Shown piece after piece: positions 29,155-37,978 of a DNA stretch of 64,000 bases. Origin of the DNA: Neobacillus cucumis (lineage in GTDB: Bacteria; Bacillota; Bacilli; Bacillales; Cytobacillaceae); NCBI RefSeq assembly GCF_016908975.1, contig NZ_JAFBEX010000012.1, forward strand, positions 124,001 through 188,000, read 5' to 3'. The notes under the pieces are model-generated. The model was not told where the DNA came from and did not search any database. It saw only the letters and a program-made list of their open reading frames with translations. The translations under genes and the position numbers were made by a program. Each line of letters starts with the position of its first letter. The stretch's first letter is position 1.

Positions 29155-30366
29155 TTACAATAATTCGTCATGTTCAAATAAATATCGATAAGCGATGTCG
29201 ATAAACAGATATTCGTTTTCGTTCATTGGAAACGAAAACGTTCGAATGGTTTCACCTGTTTCAATATCACGATACAAATCAGATAATCTTCCCTTTTGTT
29301 CATGCCGCAACTTGATAATATTTTCTAAAAAATATGGACGCCAGCTCCAATTTTTATTTAAATAAGCAGTTTGGACCGTCCAGCCACTTTCCTCTTTAAA
29401 AATATTAACGGTTTTTTGAAATCCATCCTCATCACATACATACATCCGGAAAGCAATATCATTCATTTCTTTTGTTAAAGCTTGAAATAGAGCATCATAC
29501 CCTGCCTTTTTGTTTTTGTTTACAATTTCCTGTACCATCGTATGAAATTGGCCGGCAGAATTATAAACGGCTTCTAACTTCCGTTTCTCATAAGCAATAA
29601 AATCGTGAAATTTTTCCTTCAAACGAGATTTAAGAAGATCTCGATTAATAAATTCATCTGCGGGCGGATGTAAATAAAACCCTTGATAGTAGTGACCGCC
29701 ATTTTTCCAAGCGAATTGAAGTTGAAGACTCATTTCAATATTTTCAAAAAGAAGGGCCGCCCCTATTTTCCTAGCTAAAAGAGATAAAGAAAACAACACA
29801 TCATTAAAGTTAATCCCTATCGCCGTTGATTTTAGGGGTTGAAGGTTAATTTTAAGAATATCCGGTTCGAGTTGACCGATCCTTTCAAAATATTGACTTT
29901 CATCGCCTATACTCGACATCGCTATTTTTATGCCATATGTTCGGTAATATTGAAGAAGATGATCAAATTGATCTAAATCTCCCTGATAATTACGATCAGA
30001 TATTTCTAAAATAATTCGTTTTAAGTTTAATCCCTTCTTTTCAAACTCCAATAGCTCCTGTAAAAACGGTTCCCCATGTCCATACATTAATAACTCAGCG
30101 TTTCGGTTCAAAAAAATCAGGATATCCTCATCAAGTTCCATTACCTTCTCAAGGGCCTTCTTGACGATAAGTAAGTCTACTTCAAATTTATATTCATCGG
30201 GAATTTGATCATCATGAAAAAAAGGTCCTAAACTGATGGCCTTTCCCTTTGAAAAATATCGTCCCAATACTTCGTAAGCAATGACACGCTGCTCATCCGC
30301 ATTAAATATCGGTTGAAAATAAGGAGAGACATTTTCAAGGTCCGATAATATTTCCAATGCATCCAT
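29155..30366 (-). CDS. ykuI: YkuI-type EAL protein with degenerate active site
   Basis: 403 residues: N-terminal EAL-fold domain (about 10-255) and the PAS-like YkuI_C domain. B. subtilis YkuI binds c-di-GMP with little or no hydrolysis. Here the EAL signature is EVLG (Glu32); Asn87 and Glu121 remain, but the metal-binding DD(F/I)G motif reads SSIG (151-154) and the usual KID reads KIN (172-174). So even metal coordination seems lost, and a binding or scaffold role is likely. ATG 30366 has GGAGG seven bases upstream. Confidence 0.9.
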   Translation of the reverse strand: MDALEILSDLENVSPYFQPIFNADEQRVIAYEVLGRYFSKGKAISLGPFFHDDQIPDEYKFEVDLLIVKKALEKVMELDEDILIFLNRNAELLMYGHGEPFLQELLEFEKKGLNLKRIILEISDRNYQGDLDQFDHLLQYYRTYGIKIAMSSIGDESQYFERIGQLEPDILKINLQPLKSTAIGINFNDVLFSLSLLARKIGAALLFENIEMSLQLQFAWKNGGHYYQGFYLHPPADEFINRDLLKSRLKEKFHDFIAYEKRKLEAVYNSAGQFHTMVQEIVNKNKKAGYDALFQALTKEMNDIAFRMYVCDEDGFQKTVNIFKEESGWTVQTAYLNKNWSWRPYFLENIIKLRHEQKGRLSDLYRDIETGETIRTFSFPMNENEYLFIDIAYRYLFEHDELL

Positions 30367-30502
30367 CCATGTTCCTCCAATAATTTTTCTCATTATACCA
30401 AACGTTTTTTTCATATCTCGTTCTTTTCCAAAAGGATACCATTATAGCATCAATGATACAATCATAACCTATAATCAGGCCCATGGAAAAGGAGGCTATT
30501 TG

Positions 30503-31330
30503 GTGAAAAGCCTACTCATTTTGACATCTTTACTGACCATGATTGGCTGTGGCCAATCTCACATTAATCCTTCAAACCAAGTAAATCAGGAACATAAAAT
30601 GACAATTGACAACAAACAAGATTCTTTTCATATAAATCAGAAATCTACATCCACTAAACATTTGTCTAATCAACTTAAAAATGTGGAAAAGCAGAAAAAG
30701 GATGAAGGATCAGTTAGCACACTTGCAATGAAACCATCTGCCATGTTAGACGTTGTTTTAATTAGGCAGAACCCAGAATTACGGTATGGGTGTGAAGTGA
30801 CTAGTCTTGCAATGGTTCTAAATTACGCAGGTGTTAGGACCAATAAAATGGATTTATATCGAAGCATCCGTAAAGACCCTGACCCTCTCATTAGTTCGTC
30901 ACAAGGCGATATATTACGGTGGGGAAACCCTGCTGATGGTTTTGTTGGTGACATGACAGGAAGACGGGCAGGCTATGCTGTTTTTGACCGACCAATGATT
31001 GCTCTCATCAATCAAAAACTTCCTGGAAGAGCAGTGAATTTAACCAATCAGTCCTTTAACCGAGTGCTAGCACATGTGTCTTCAGGACATCCAGTCGTGG
31101 TTTGGACGACAGGGGATTATCGATTGCCAGACCGTTGGGAGGGTTGGTATCACGGTAATCAATACATTAAAACACCACTCGATCTGCATGCAGTCGTGTT
31201 AGTAGGGTATAGCACAAATTATGTTTTTTTAAATGACCCTTTGTCAGGACGAAAACAAGTAAAGGTCTCAAAGGCACAATTTATTAGGTCCTGGAAAGCC
31301 TTACGCTCACGTGCGGTGAGTTATAATTAA
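30503..31330 (+). CDS. C39-like cysteine peptidase lipoprotein
   Basis: About 275 residues. Short signal peptide with a Cys at IGC (near residue 16), a low-complexity polar spacer to about 90, then a Peptidase_C39_2-type domain: YGCEVTSLAMVLNYAG with the nucleophile Cys, VVVWTTGDY, and DLHAVVLVGYS with the catalytic His followed by FLNDPLSG. Likely membrane-anchored and acting on cell-surface or spore-coat substrates; the substrate is not inferable. GTG 30503 has GGAGG seven bases upstream. Confidence 0.8.
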   Translation: MKSLLILTSLLTMIGCGQSHINPSNQVNQEHKMTIDNKQDSFHINQKSTSTKHLSNQLKNVEKQKKDEGSVSTLAMKPSAMLDVVLIRQNPELRYGCEVTSLAMVLNYAGVRTNKMDLYRSIRKDPDPLISSSQGDILRWGNPADGFVGDMTGRRAGYAVFDRPMIALINQKLPGRAVNLTNQSFNRVLAHVSSGHPVVVWTTGDYRLPDRWEGWYHGNQYIKTPLDLHAVVLVGYSTNYVFLNDPLSGRKQVKVSKAQFIRSWKALRSRAVSYN

Positions 31331-31354
31331 GAGCAGTCGATGACTGCTTTTTTA
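31330..31354 (+). terminator. terminator of the C39 peptidase gene
   Basis: AGCAGTC / GACTGCT stem with a 3-base loop then TTTTTT, starting at the stop codon. Confidence 0.85.
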
Positions 31355-31449
31355 TCATTTTTTCACATTTTTTGAATAAACACTTACAAGTAACCTTTTT
31401 TGGACAACTTTTTTATTTATGAAAAAGGAAGCAGTAAAAAGGCAGGTAG

Positions 31450-32328
31450 ATGGTGGATATGGTTAGAAAACAGACAAGAAGAACGTTTATTAAAAGGATA
31501 GCCGGCTCAATACTTACGGTTCTAGGATTAAGTTCGGGAGGTTATTTTTATGCTAATAAAATTGAGCCTTCACTGCTAGAAATGAAAGAAATACCCATCA
31601 GGCATCCTTTAATCCCTAAAGGTTTTGAAGGAATAAAAATCATACAGTTTAGCGATACCCATCTCGGCTTTCAATACAATCTTTCTCATTTCAACCATTT
31701 AGTGAAAAAAATAAATGGATTAAAGCCGGATATTATATTATTTACTGGTGATTTAATAGACGAGCCAAATAAATATTCACAAGTGCATGATTTGCTCCCT
31801 ATACTTGGCAGCCTGCAAGCACCTAAGGGAAAGTTTTGTATTTTCGGAAACCATGACCATGGCGGATATGGTTCAGAAATATACCGAAATATTATGGAAT
31901 CTACCAACTTTAAGGTATTATTAAATGAATCTACGGCAATCACACTAAAGGATGGCAGCTCCATCTATCTAATTGGGATTGATGATGCTATGTTGGGAAA
32001 TCCCGATTTACCGTTATCCTTAAAAAACATACCTAACAATCAATTTAAACTTTTATTATCTCATGCACCAGATCTTGCTGAATCGGCTTCAGAATATCCT
32101 ATTCAATGGCAAATCAGCGGTCACAGTCATGGAGGACAAATTAAATTGCCCATCCTAGGAGCCTTGATTAGGCCTCCATTTGCACAAATGTATCCGGAGG
32201 GTCTTTATGCGGTCAAGGGCAAATTCCCCTTAACACTTTATGTCAATCGAGGCATAGGAACCACACGTCTCCCGTTGCGCTTTATGTCAAGACCTGAGCT
32301 TACTATTTATACTCTTATTTCTTCCTAG
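31450..32328 (+). CDS. ykuE: Tat-exported metallophosphoesterase (YkuE-like)
   Basis: 292 residues. A twin-arginine signal (RRTFIKR followed by a hydrophobic stretch to about residue 30) precedes a calcineurin-like phosphoesterase: SDTHLG, FTGDLID, FGNHDHGG and SGHSHGGQ supply the two-metal site. In B. subtilis YkuE is a Tat substrate bound to the cell wall. Start uncertain between ATG 31450 and ATG 31459. Distance from the preceding terminator suggests its own promoter. Confidence 0.9.
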   Translation: MVDMVRKQTRRTFIKRIAGSILTVLGLSSGGYFYANKIEPSLLEMKEIPIRHPLIPKGFEGIKIIQFSDTHLGFQYNLSHFNHLVKKINGLKPDIILFTGDLIDEPNKYSQVHDLLPILGSLQAPKGKFCIFGNHDHGGYGSEIYRNIMESTNFKVLLNESTAITLKDGSSIYLIGIDDAMLGNPDLPLSLKNIPNNQFKLLLSHAPDLAESASEYPIQWQISGHSHGGQIKLPILGALIRPPFAQMYPEGLYAVKGKFPLTLYVNRGIGTTRLPLRFMSRPELTIYTLISS

Positions 32329-32465
32329 TGGACTAAGAAGTCTTATTACTTTGGTATTCGCTTTTAATTAATTATACAAAAAAACGGAAAATACCCTCAA
32401 CTTATTTCTATTTTCCGAGAAAAAAGGTATAATATAGTTGTTTTTAAAGACCGAAAGGAGCCCAT

Positions 32466-32945
32466 ATGTTGAATCACGATCAGAGTTATCCTCGTACCAA
32501 ATTAAATCTAACCATTGAAAACCTCTCTCAAGCTGTCTTTATCGTGAATCGTCATGCAAAAACAGCAACAAACCCCAAATTTTTATACAAATTAAAACAA
32601 GAATCATTAAAAAAATTAATTGATGAAGGAAAGGCTAAGAAGGTTGGTCTTCATTTTTCCGATCATCCGCGAAACAGCCAACAGCAATCCGATGTACTAG
32701 TCGAATGTGGAAAATATACGTTTCATATTCCTCCAACAAAATCCGATTTCCATGACCTTCCCCATTTAGGAAAGCTCGATGGAAGTGTTAGAAATCCAAA
32801 GTCTCATCTCTCACTTAATACAGCTAAAGCATTATTACAATCCTATACTGGAATCCGTGAACTGGATAATCAGACTTCTTACCCTCGAGGAAACCAACCG
32901 ACCTACCAAAAACCTATTTTTAAAAAATTGGGCGAACGCTACTAA
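32466..32945 (+). CDS. ykyB: YkyB-family protein
   Basis: 159-residue basic soluble protein; LSQAVFIVNRHAKTATNPKF, IGL/VGLHFS-type segments and KPIFKKLGE match YkyB, a Bacillaceae protein of unknown function. GAAAGGAG precedes the ATG. Followed by a Rho-independent terminator. Confidence 0.88.
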   Translation: MLNHDQSYPRTKLNLTIENLSQAVFIVNRHAKTATNPKFLYKLKQESLKKLIDEGKAKKVGLHFSDHPRNSQQQSDVLVECGKYTFHIPPTKSDFHDLPHLGKLDGSVRNPKSHLSLNTAKALLQSYTGIRELDNQTSYPRGNQPTYQKPIFKKLGERY

Positions 32946-32957
32946 GGATGACTTTTC

Positions 32958-32990
32958 TAAAGCCAGAAAACTTTCTGGCTTATTTTATTT
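32958..32990 (+). terminator. ykyB terminator
   Basis: GCCAGAAA / TTTCTGGC stem then TTATTTTATTTT. Confidence 0.8.
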
Positions 32991-33220
32991 TCATCCTTTG
33001 AATAGCTCTTCCAGCTTCATGGTTTGCGTAAGAACATTCACCGGTCAAGCCCCCTCCTCTTGATAGTGCTTTTAGTTGTAAGCGATTTCCGTTTTTCGCA
33101 ACAACTTCTTGATAATTTTGTGAACAACCTCCCATCCCCTAGACTCACAGGTCCTTTAAGACTTACAATAATGACGGAAAAAGTATTAAGCAGCTAAAAC
33201 TAGTAAAGAGGTGCTTTATT

Positions 33221-33415
33221 ATGAAGGGAACAGCTATTCTTTTTCAGGAGCGGAATATTACGTTTATTGAAGATGTAGAACATTCCTTTTACGAAGAAAT
33301 CAAGGAACAAGGTGATTTTCGGTCCTGCAAGATTCCTAACCAGACAGTAGATTTCGGTTTCGCTTCACCCGTTTTTTGGCATGAAGATGAAATCGATTGG
33401 GATTATGGATATTAA
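33221..33415 (+). CDS. small acidic hypothetical protein
   Basis: 64 residues, strongly acidic (ending DEDEIDWDYGY-like: EDEIDWDYGY), no membrane segment. AAAGAGGTG precedes the ATG, so translation is plausible. No family recognised. The 275-base gap before it contains a cre-like 14-mer at 33077. Confidence 0.6.
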   Translation: MKGTAILFQERNITFIEDVEHSFYEEIKEQGDFRSCKIPNQTVDFGFASPVFWHEDEIDWDYGY

Positions 33416-33565
33416 GATAACAATATATAAATACTATACGGTCTCGGAGAAAAAACTTTGATGGCCGTTTTTTATTTGAATAATAGAAAAGAGCTCTAAT
33501 GTAGAAACTCCCCCCTAAATAGTCTATAATCATGATAATTATTGTTTGGTGGAAGGATGTACATA

Positions 33566-34717
33566 ATGGAACACTTAATAAATCAAAGAGTTAAAAACAT
33601 CGAAATTTCCGGAATCAGAAAATTTTTTAATCTCGTCTCTAATATAGACGACTTAATATCATTTACGATTGGGCAGCCTGATTTCCCTACTCCTGAGCAT
33701 GTTAAAAATGCGGGGATAGAGGCCATCGAAGCGGACTTTACCTCATATACCCATAATGCCGGAACACTTGAATTAAGGAAAGCAGCATCTCAATTTGTCG
33801 AAAGAAAATATGGTTTACAGTACCAACCCGAATCAGAAGTGATTATCACAATGGGAGCAAGTGAAGCTATTGATATTGCCTTTCGAACCATTCTAGTCGA
33901 AGACTCGGAAGTAATATTACCCGGACCTATTTATCCTGGCTATGAACCAATCATTAAAATGATGGGCGCTGTGCCTGTACACGCAGATATAAGGAAAAAT
34001 CAATTCCGGTTCACATTAGATATGATTAAACCGTATATTACAGACAAAACGCGTTGTATTGTCTTGCCTTATCCATCCAATCCAACAGGAGTAAGCCTTA
34101 CAAGCAATGAATTAAAGGAAATCGCAGAATATATTAAGGACAAAAATATTTTTATACTTGCGGATGAGATCTATAGTGAACTCACCTATGACAAAGGGCA
34201 TACTTCCATTGCAAGTTACCTTAAAGATCAAACAATTGTCATTAACGGATTATCAAAGTCTCATTCCATGACAGGCTGGAGAATTGGACTGTTATTTGCC
34301 CCTGAGTGGCTTACTAAACATATTTTAAAGGTACACCAGTACAATGTGTCATGTGCCAATTCTATCGCCCAAAAAGCGGCTCTAGAGGCCTTAACAACAG
34401 GTATCAATGATGCGGAAGTAATGAAAGAGGAATATTATAAAAGAAGAGAATATGTTTATAACCGATTAACTAGTATGGGTCTTGAGGTTGTAAAGCCGGA
34501 CGGTGCCTTCTATTTCTTTGTAAAAATCCCGGATAGCATTCCGTTAAATAGTTTTGACTTTGCCTTAAAACTGGTTCAAGAGACGAAGGTAGCCGTCGTA
34601 CCAGGCAGTGCATTTTCAGAATTTGGGGAAGGTTACTTCCGCTTATCATTTGCCTGTTCCATGGCAAATCTTGAGCAGGGTCTTAACCGAATGGAGCCCT
34701 TTATTAAAGGAATATAA
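33566..34717 (+). CDS. patA: aminotransferase PatA (N-acetyl-DAP aminotransferase)
   Basis: 383-residue class I aminotransferase: TIGQPDFPTPEH, YPSNPTG, ADEIYSELTYD, and NGLSKSHSMTGWR with the PLP Lys at about 231. Closely resembles B. subtilis PatA, which supplies the aminotransferase step between DapH and the deacetylase, completing the acetylase lysine branch encoded in this window. ATG 33566 is preceded by GGTGGAAGG; an upstream TTG frame lies inside that region. Confidence 0.92.
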   Translation: MEHLINQRVKNIEISGIRKFFNLVSNIDDLISFTIGQPDFPTPEHVKNAGIEAIEADFTSYTHNAGTLELRKAASQFVERKYGLQYQPESEVIITMGASEAIDIAFRTILVEDSEVILPGPIYPGYEPIIKMMGAVPVHADIRKNQFRFTLDMIKPYITDKTRCIVLPYPSNPTGVSLTSNELKEIAEYIKDKNIFILADEIYSELTYDKGHTSIASYLKDQTIVINGLSKSHSMTGWRIGLLFAPEWLTKHILKVHQYNVSCANSIAQKAALEALTTGINDAEVMKEEYYKRREYVYNRLTSMGLEVVKPDGAFYFFVKIPDSIPLNSFDFALKLVQETKVAVVPGSAFSEFGEGYFRLSFACSMANLEQGLNRMEPFIKGI

Positions 34718-34719
34718 AT

Positions 34720-34753
34720 CGAAAAAGCCCCTCAAAATTGAGGGGCTTTTTTC
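34720..34753. terminator. bidirectional terminator after patA
   Basis: AAAAAGCCCCTCAA / TTGAGGGGCTTTTTT, perfect 14-bp stem between convergent genes. Confidence 0.92.
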
Positions 34754-34755
34754 GT

Positions 34756-34935
34756 TTATTGTCCTTTATACTCGCCATTATTTTTAGAAGCTTTTTCTTT
34801 TCTGGCCTTATCTTTATGAATTTTATTCGTATCTGCAGAACCCATCTCATGGGCAAATTCTTCATTTAATGTTGCAGAATCAAAGCCCTTCTTATTTTTT
34901 TGCTGTGGATCATTCTTTTTTGTTCGTTTAGCCAC
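34756..34935 (-). CDS. small hydrophilic protein, possibly spore-associated
   Basis: 59 residues starting at GTG 34935 with AGGAGG seven bases upstream. Rich in Lys, Asn, Glu and Ala and disordered-looking; it contains NEEFAHEM, loosely like the EFA(S/H)E segments of gamma-type small acid-soluble spore proteins. That resemblance is weak and the assignment is only a suggestion. Convergent with patA, sharing its terminator. Confidence 0.65.
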   Translation of the reverse strand: MAKRTKKNDPQQKNKKGFDSATLNEEFAHEMGSADTNKIHKDKARKEKASKNNGEYKGQ

Positions 34936-35011
34936 AATTATCCCTCCTATCAAGAATTAGTTTCTTGATGTCAGGGTTGGTTTATGCCTCCCAATATATA
35001 GCTTTTTTCTG

Positions 35012-35890
35012 CTAGTTCTTCCAATACTTATAAAGCGCATGGGTTCCGCTGTTTTCTTCACCCATTTCAGTTAACTGCTCATACAAAGACTTAGCTAAAG
35101 ACAAGCCAGGTACGGGTAAGTCCATTCTCTCTGCTTCCGCTAGTGCAATTTTCATATCCTTAATGAAATGTTTTATGTAAAAACCAGGTTCAAAATTTCC
35201 TTTTAACATTCTTGGCGCAAGGTTGCTTAGAGACCAGCTTCCTGCCGCTCCAGTCGAGATACTTTTTAACACATTCTCAGGGTTTAATCCTGCTTTCTCT
35301 GCATAAATGATTGCTTCACAAACACCAATCATGTTCGAGGCAATTGCAATTTGATTGGACATTTTAGTATGCTGACCAGCCCCGGCTTTACCCTGGTAAA
35401 CAATATTTTTACCCATTTTTTCAAAAAGCGGCTTTACTGTATCAAATGCTTCTTGCTCACCGCCAACCATAATCGACAATGTTGCCTCTCTGGCCCCCAC
35501 ATCGCCTCCGGACACAGGAGCGTCAAGAGCCTGAATTCCATACTTTTTGGCCTCCTCATAAATGGCTGTAGCAAGGGAAGGAGATGAAGTGGTCATATCA
35601 ATATAAAAACTTCCTGGTTTTCCTGATGCAATCAATCCGTTTTCACCTAGATAAATTTCCTCAACATCTGTTGGATAACCTATCATGGTAATTATCACTT
35701 TTGCCTTTTCTGCTACATCTTTGGGGGTTTGGGCCCATTCTGCGCCGTTTTCTAATAGTTCTTGAGCTTTTTCCTTTGTTCTAGAATAGACTATTAATGG
35801 GTAGCCGGCCTTCATTAAATGAGCTGCCATACTTTTCCCCATTACTCCTGTTCCAATAAAACCAATAACTGTATTCTCTGGTGTTAACAC
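35012..35890 (-). CDS. ykwC: beta-hydroxyacid dehydrogenase (YkwC-like)
   Basis: 292-residue NAD(P)-dependent 3-hydroxyisobutyrate/tartronate-semialdehyde reductase family enzyme. N-terminal Rossmann motif GFIGTGVMGKSMAAHL, substrate-binding DAPVSGGDVGA, and the catalytic Lys in GAGQHTKMSNQI. Substrate not determinable from sequence. GTG start with GGAGG ten bases upstream. In B. subtilis ykwC lies near patA and pts genes, consistent with this order. Confidence 0.88.
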   Translation of the reverse strand: MLTPENTVIGFIGTGVMGKSMAAHLMKAGYPLIVYSRTKEKAQELLENGAEWAQTPKDVAEKAKVIITMIGYPTDVEEIYLGENGLIASGKPGSFYIDMTTSSPSLATAIYEEAKKYGIQALDAPVSGGDVGAREATLSIMVGGEQEAFDTVKPLFEKMGKNIVYQGKAGAGQHTKMSNQIAIASNMIGVCEAIIYAEKAGLNPENVLKSISTGAAGSWSLSNLAPRMLKGNFEPGFYIKHFIKDMKIALAEAERMDLPVPGLSLAKSLYEQLTEMGEENSGTHALYKYWKN

Positions 35891-35965
35891 TATTATTCAT
35901 CCTCCATTTTATTGTTTTCTCTATTTTAACATTCCTTTACTCAATTAGCGTTTGAAATGATTGCA

Positions 35966-35996
35966 AAAAAAAACCGGATCGTCATACGTCCGGTCT
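35966..35996 (-). terminator. terminator of the 36-kb lipoprotein gene
   Basis: ACCGGA / TCCGGT stem, 10-base loop, TTTTTTTT tail on the minus strand. Confidence 0.75.
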
Positions 35997-36062
35997 ATGT
36001 GCTCCATCTCCAAATTTATGCACATACTAAGATTGTCCTATATTGGGTCCTCTTAAACATTT

Positions 36063-36536
36063 TTATAACTCGGATGAAAAATTTGTTAAATAAGCACGAC
36101 CTAGTACTTCTTTATCATTAAATACCTCAATCGAAACGGCCTGGTCATGCTCAATCATCTTTCGCAATTCTTGAATATGTAAGTCCACTTTTAACGGAAG
36201 CGGGTCCATAAAAATATATTTCTCACGAAGTCCTTTTGACTCTATATAATCACCATTTTGAACCTGCTCTTCTCCATATATTATCTCTCTTTTTCCCATT
36301 GCCCGGGCAAGTTTATCATCATGTATGGTTACCTTTACTTTATATAATTGTTGACCATTTAATAGTTCATTATTTATCCTAAAACGGAACTGTAATTCAT
36401 TATTTTTTGTTAATAGAGCGTCAGCATAGCGATTGACAATTAATTCATTTGAATAAAGTAAGCTGCATCCGCTTAGATAGACAATGAAAATGACTACTAG
36501 AATAAAAGTGCCTAATGTTCGAAATTTCTTGTACAT
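36063..36536 (-). CDS. uncharacterised lipoprotein
   Basis: 157 residues. Signal peptide with lipobox LSGC (Cys near residue 24) followed by a beta-rich domain (LQFRFRINNELLNGQQLYKV, IHDDKLARAMGKRE). No family recognised. ATG 36536 has GGGAG eight bases upstream; the in-frame GTG at 36545 is too close to it. Extracellular, membrane-anchored. Confidence 0.72.
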   Translation of the reverse strand: MYKKFRTLGTFILVVIFIVYLSGCSLLYSNELIVNRYADALLTKNNELQFRFRINNELLNGQQLYKVKVTIHDDKLARAMGKREIIYGEEQVQNGDYIESKGLREKYIFMDPLPLKVDLHIQELRKMIEHDQAVSIEVFNDKEVLGRAYLTNFSSEL

Positions 36537-36672
36537 CCCTAACACTCCCTTATATTCTTACCTTAGCCATAATACATTGGTAATAAACGTTAAGAACGGT
36601 TCAATAATCACTCCTTCCTGGTTTCTATTTTTAATATACTAGATTATTTGTGGAAACACTTGGAAAGGCAAT

Positions 36673-36706
36673 AAAAAATGAGACAGGTTTTCTGTCTCAT
36701 TTTTAT
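36673..36706. terminator. azoR terminator
   Basis: AAATGAGACAG / CTGTCTCATTT stem with T runs on both strands, directly past the azoR stop. Confidence 0.88.
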
Positions 36707-36711
36707 ATAAT

Positions 36712-37347
36712 TTAGAACGTGTGTGCTAAATCTTTAGCTCGAGCAATGGCATTTTCTTTAATTTCCTGTGCTTTATCCGGCATAGCATTATGCCCTTCGA
36801 CAAACAGACCTTCTAGTGATGGGATACCAAAGAAACTCATGATTACACCAATATAGCGATGACCCATCTCAAGTTGTGCAGCTGGCCCTTCGGAATAGAA
36901 ACCTCCACGTGCTTGAATGTGTAGAGCCTTTTTATCAGGAAGAAGACCCACTGGACCACTTTCAGTATACTTAAACGTCTTGCCAGCCACCGCAACAGAA
37001 TCGAGATAAGCTTTCATTACTGGAGGAAAAGAAAAATTCCAAAGTGGCGTAACGAAGACATATTTGTCAGCAGCAACAAACTGGTCACTTAATTCATTTA
37101 GCCTTCCAACCTTAGATTTTTCTTCAGCAGACAGTTGATCAAATCCTTCTCCAGAACGAAGCTTGCCCCAGCCGCTAAAAACATCCGCATCAAGATGCGG
37201 GATATTTTCCTTATAAAGATCTATGTGAATAATTTCATCATTCTGATTGACCTGTTTATATTCATCGATAAATGCCTTTCCAACAGCCATACTATAGGAC
37301 TGTGTTTCATCATGCGGATGAGCGGTAATATATAAAACCTTAGCCAT
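36712..37347 (-). CDS. azoR: FMN-dependent NADH-azoreductase
   Basis: 211-residue flavodoxin-fold quinone/azo reductase: [15 protein letters not shown] at the FMN phosphate loop, [18 protein letters not shown], and ARGGFYSEG. Reduces quinones by two electrons, protecting against thiol-reactive quinones. B. subtilis azoR2 belongs to the MhqR regulon, and mhqR is in this window; no clear MhqR operator was seen directly upstream. ATG 37347 is preceded by AAAGGTGA at eight bases; ATG 37353 is too close. Confidence 0.9.
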   Translation of the reverse strand: MAKVLYITAHPHDETQSYSMAVGKAFIDEYKQVNQNDEIIHIDLYKENIPHLDADVFSGWGKLRSGEGFDQLSAEEKSKVGRLNELSDQFVAADKYVFVTPLWNFSFPPVMKAYLDSVAVAGKTFKYTESGPVGLLPDKKALHIQARGGFYSEGPAAQLEMGHRYIGVIMSFFGIPSLEGLFVEGHNAMPDKAQEIKENAIARAKDLAHTF

Positions 37348-37418
37348 TTTCATTCACCTTTCATGTTAGGATGGGAAGTCATTTTAGTATGAATCAAAAT
37401 AGTGGATATTAGTCAAAA

Positions 37419-37659
37419 GACTGTTGTTAAACATGGATGTTGATTTCCGCTCCAGGCGCTCAGCAAACCCGCGGGCGTGCCGGGGAGCCTCCTCGGTGCT
37501 GAAGCACCTGTGGGATCTCCCCTGCCCCGTACTCCCGCAGGACATTGAAATTCTTCCTCGAATCCGTCCACGCACGAAGAAAATGCGATAGCATTTTCGA
37601 AGAGTCGAGCGCCTTCCGCTCCAATCAACATCGTTCCAAAATCAACCTTTAACACAGCC
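37419..37659. repeat. family B MITE-like repeat, copy B2
   Basis: Nearly identical to the copy at 60705-60951. Right outer end TTTAACACAGCC is intact and the left one is degenerate (GACTGTTGTTAAA). The inner inverted repeat is ATGTTGATTTCCGCTCC / TTCCGCTCCAATCAACAT. Interior is GC-rich with nested hairpins. It fills the azoR upstream gap. Confidence 0.88.
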
Positions 37660-37708
37660 AATTAAAAAGGAATTTACCCAAACGGCAAATTCCTCCTGTT
37701 TTTTTATT

Positions 37709-37855
37709 TTACTCATTGGTATTCAAATAATATGGATTGCGGCCAATGTTGGTTCTCATTTCATCCGTTATTTGAAATGATTCATTAGCATTTGAATCTG
37801 TTAATGTCTGATTTAGTTGTAAGCTTCCATCATAATGTATTGGTTTTTGTTCCAT
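37709..37855 (-). CDS. 48-aa small protein, unknown
   Basis: MEQKPIHYDGSLQLNQ opens a 48-codon frame with GGAGGTGA nine bases before the ATG, ending PYYLNTNE. It is hydrophilic and Asn/Gln-rich, reminiscent of small spore proteins, but no family is recognised. It is followed by the ptsI-side terminator region and is too short for standard ORF cut-offs. Confidence 0.7.
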   Translation of the reverse strand: MEQKPIHYDGSLQLNQTLTDSNANESFQITDEMRTNIGRNPYYLNTNE

Positions 37856-37928
37856 GTGACATTCACCTCCAACGACTCTTACGTTTTTAGCATATGTACT
37901 TTTAACCTTAATTAATTATGGACAAAAA

Positions 37929-37968
37929 AAAAGACCTGCCAATCACGAATGATTAGCTGGTCTTTTCT
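37929..37968 (-). terminator. ptsHI terminator
   Basis: AAGACC...AATCA / TGATT...GGTCTT stem then a long T run on the minus strand, 10 bases past ptsI. Confidence 0.85.
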
Positions 37969-37978
37969 TAATGATGAT

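Noticed and set aside
32779..33063. 94-codon frame overlapping ykyB
   Set aside because: Mostly inside ykyB in another frame, then across its terminator; no initiation signal.
33077..33090. TGTAAGCGATTTCC, 13/14 cre-like match before the 64-aa gene
   Set aside because: About 140 bases from the start with no promoter visible nearby; one such match in 64 kb could be chance.
37413..37661. Open frame through repeat B2 with a similar one in B3 (60681-60974), both on the minus strand
   Set aside because: Frames are shared only because the repeats are nearly identical; there is no ribosome site, the product is low-quality GC-driven sequence, and substitutions follow hairpin pairing rather than codons.
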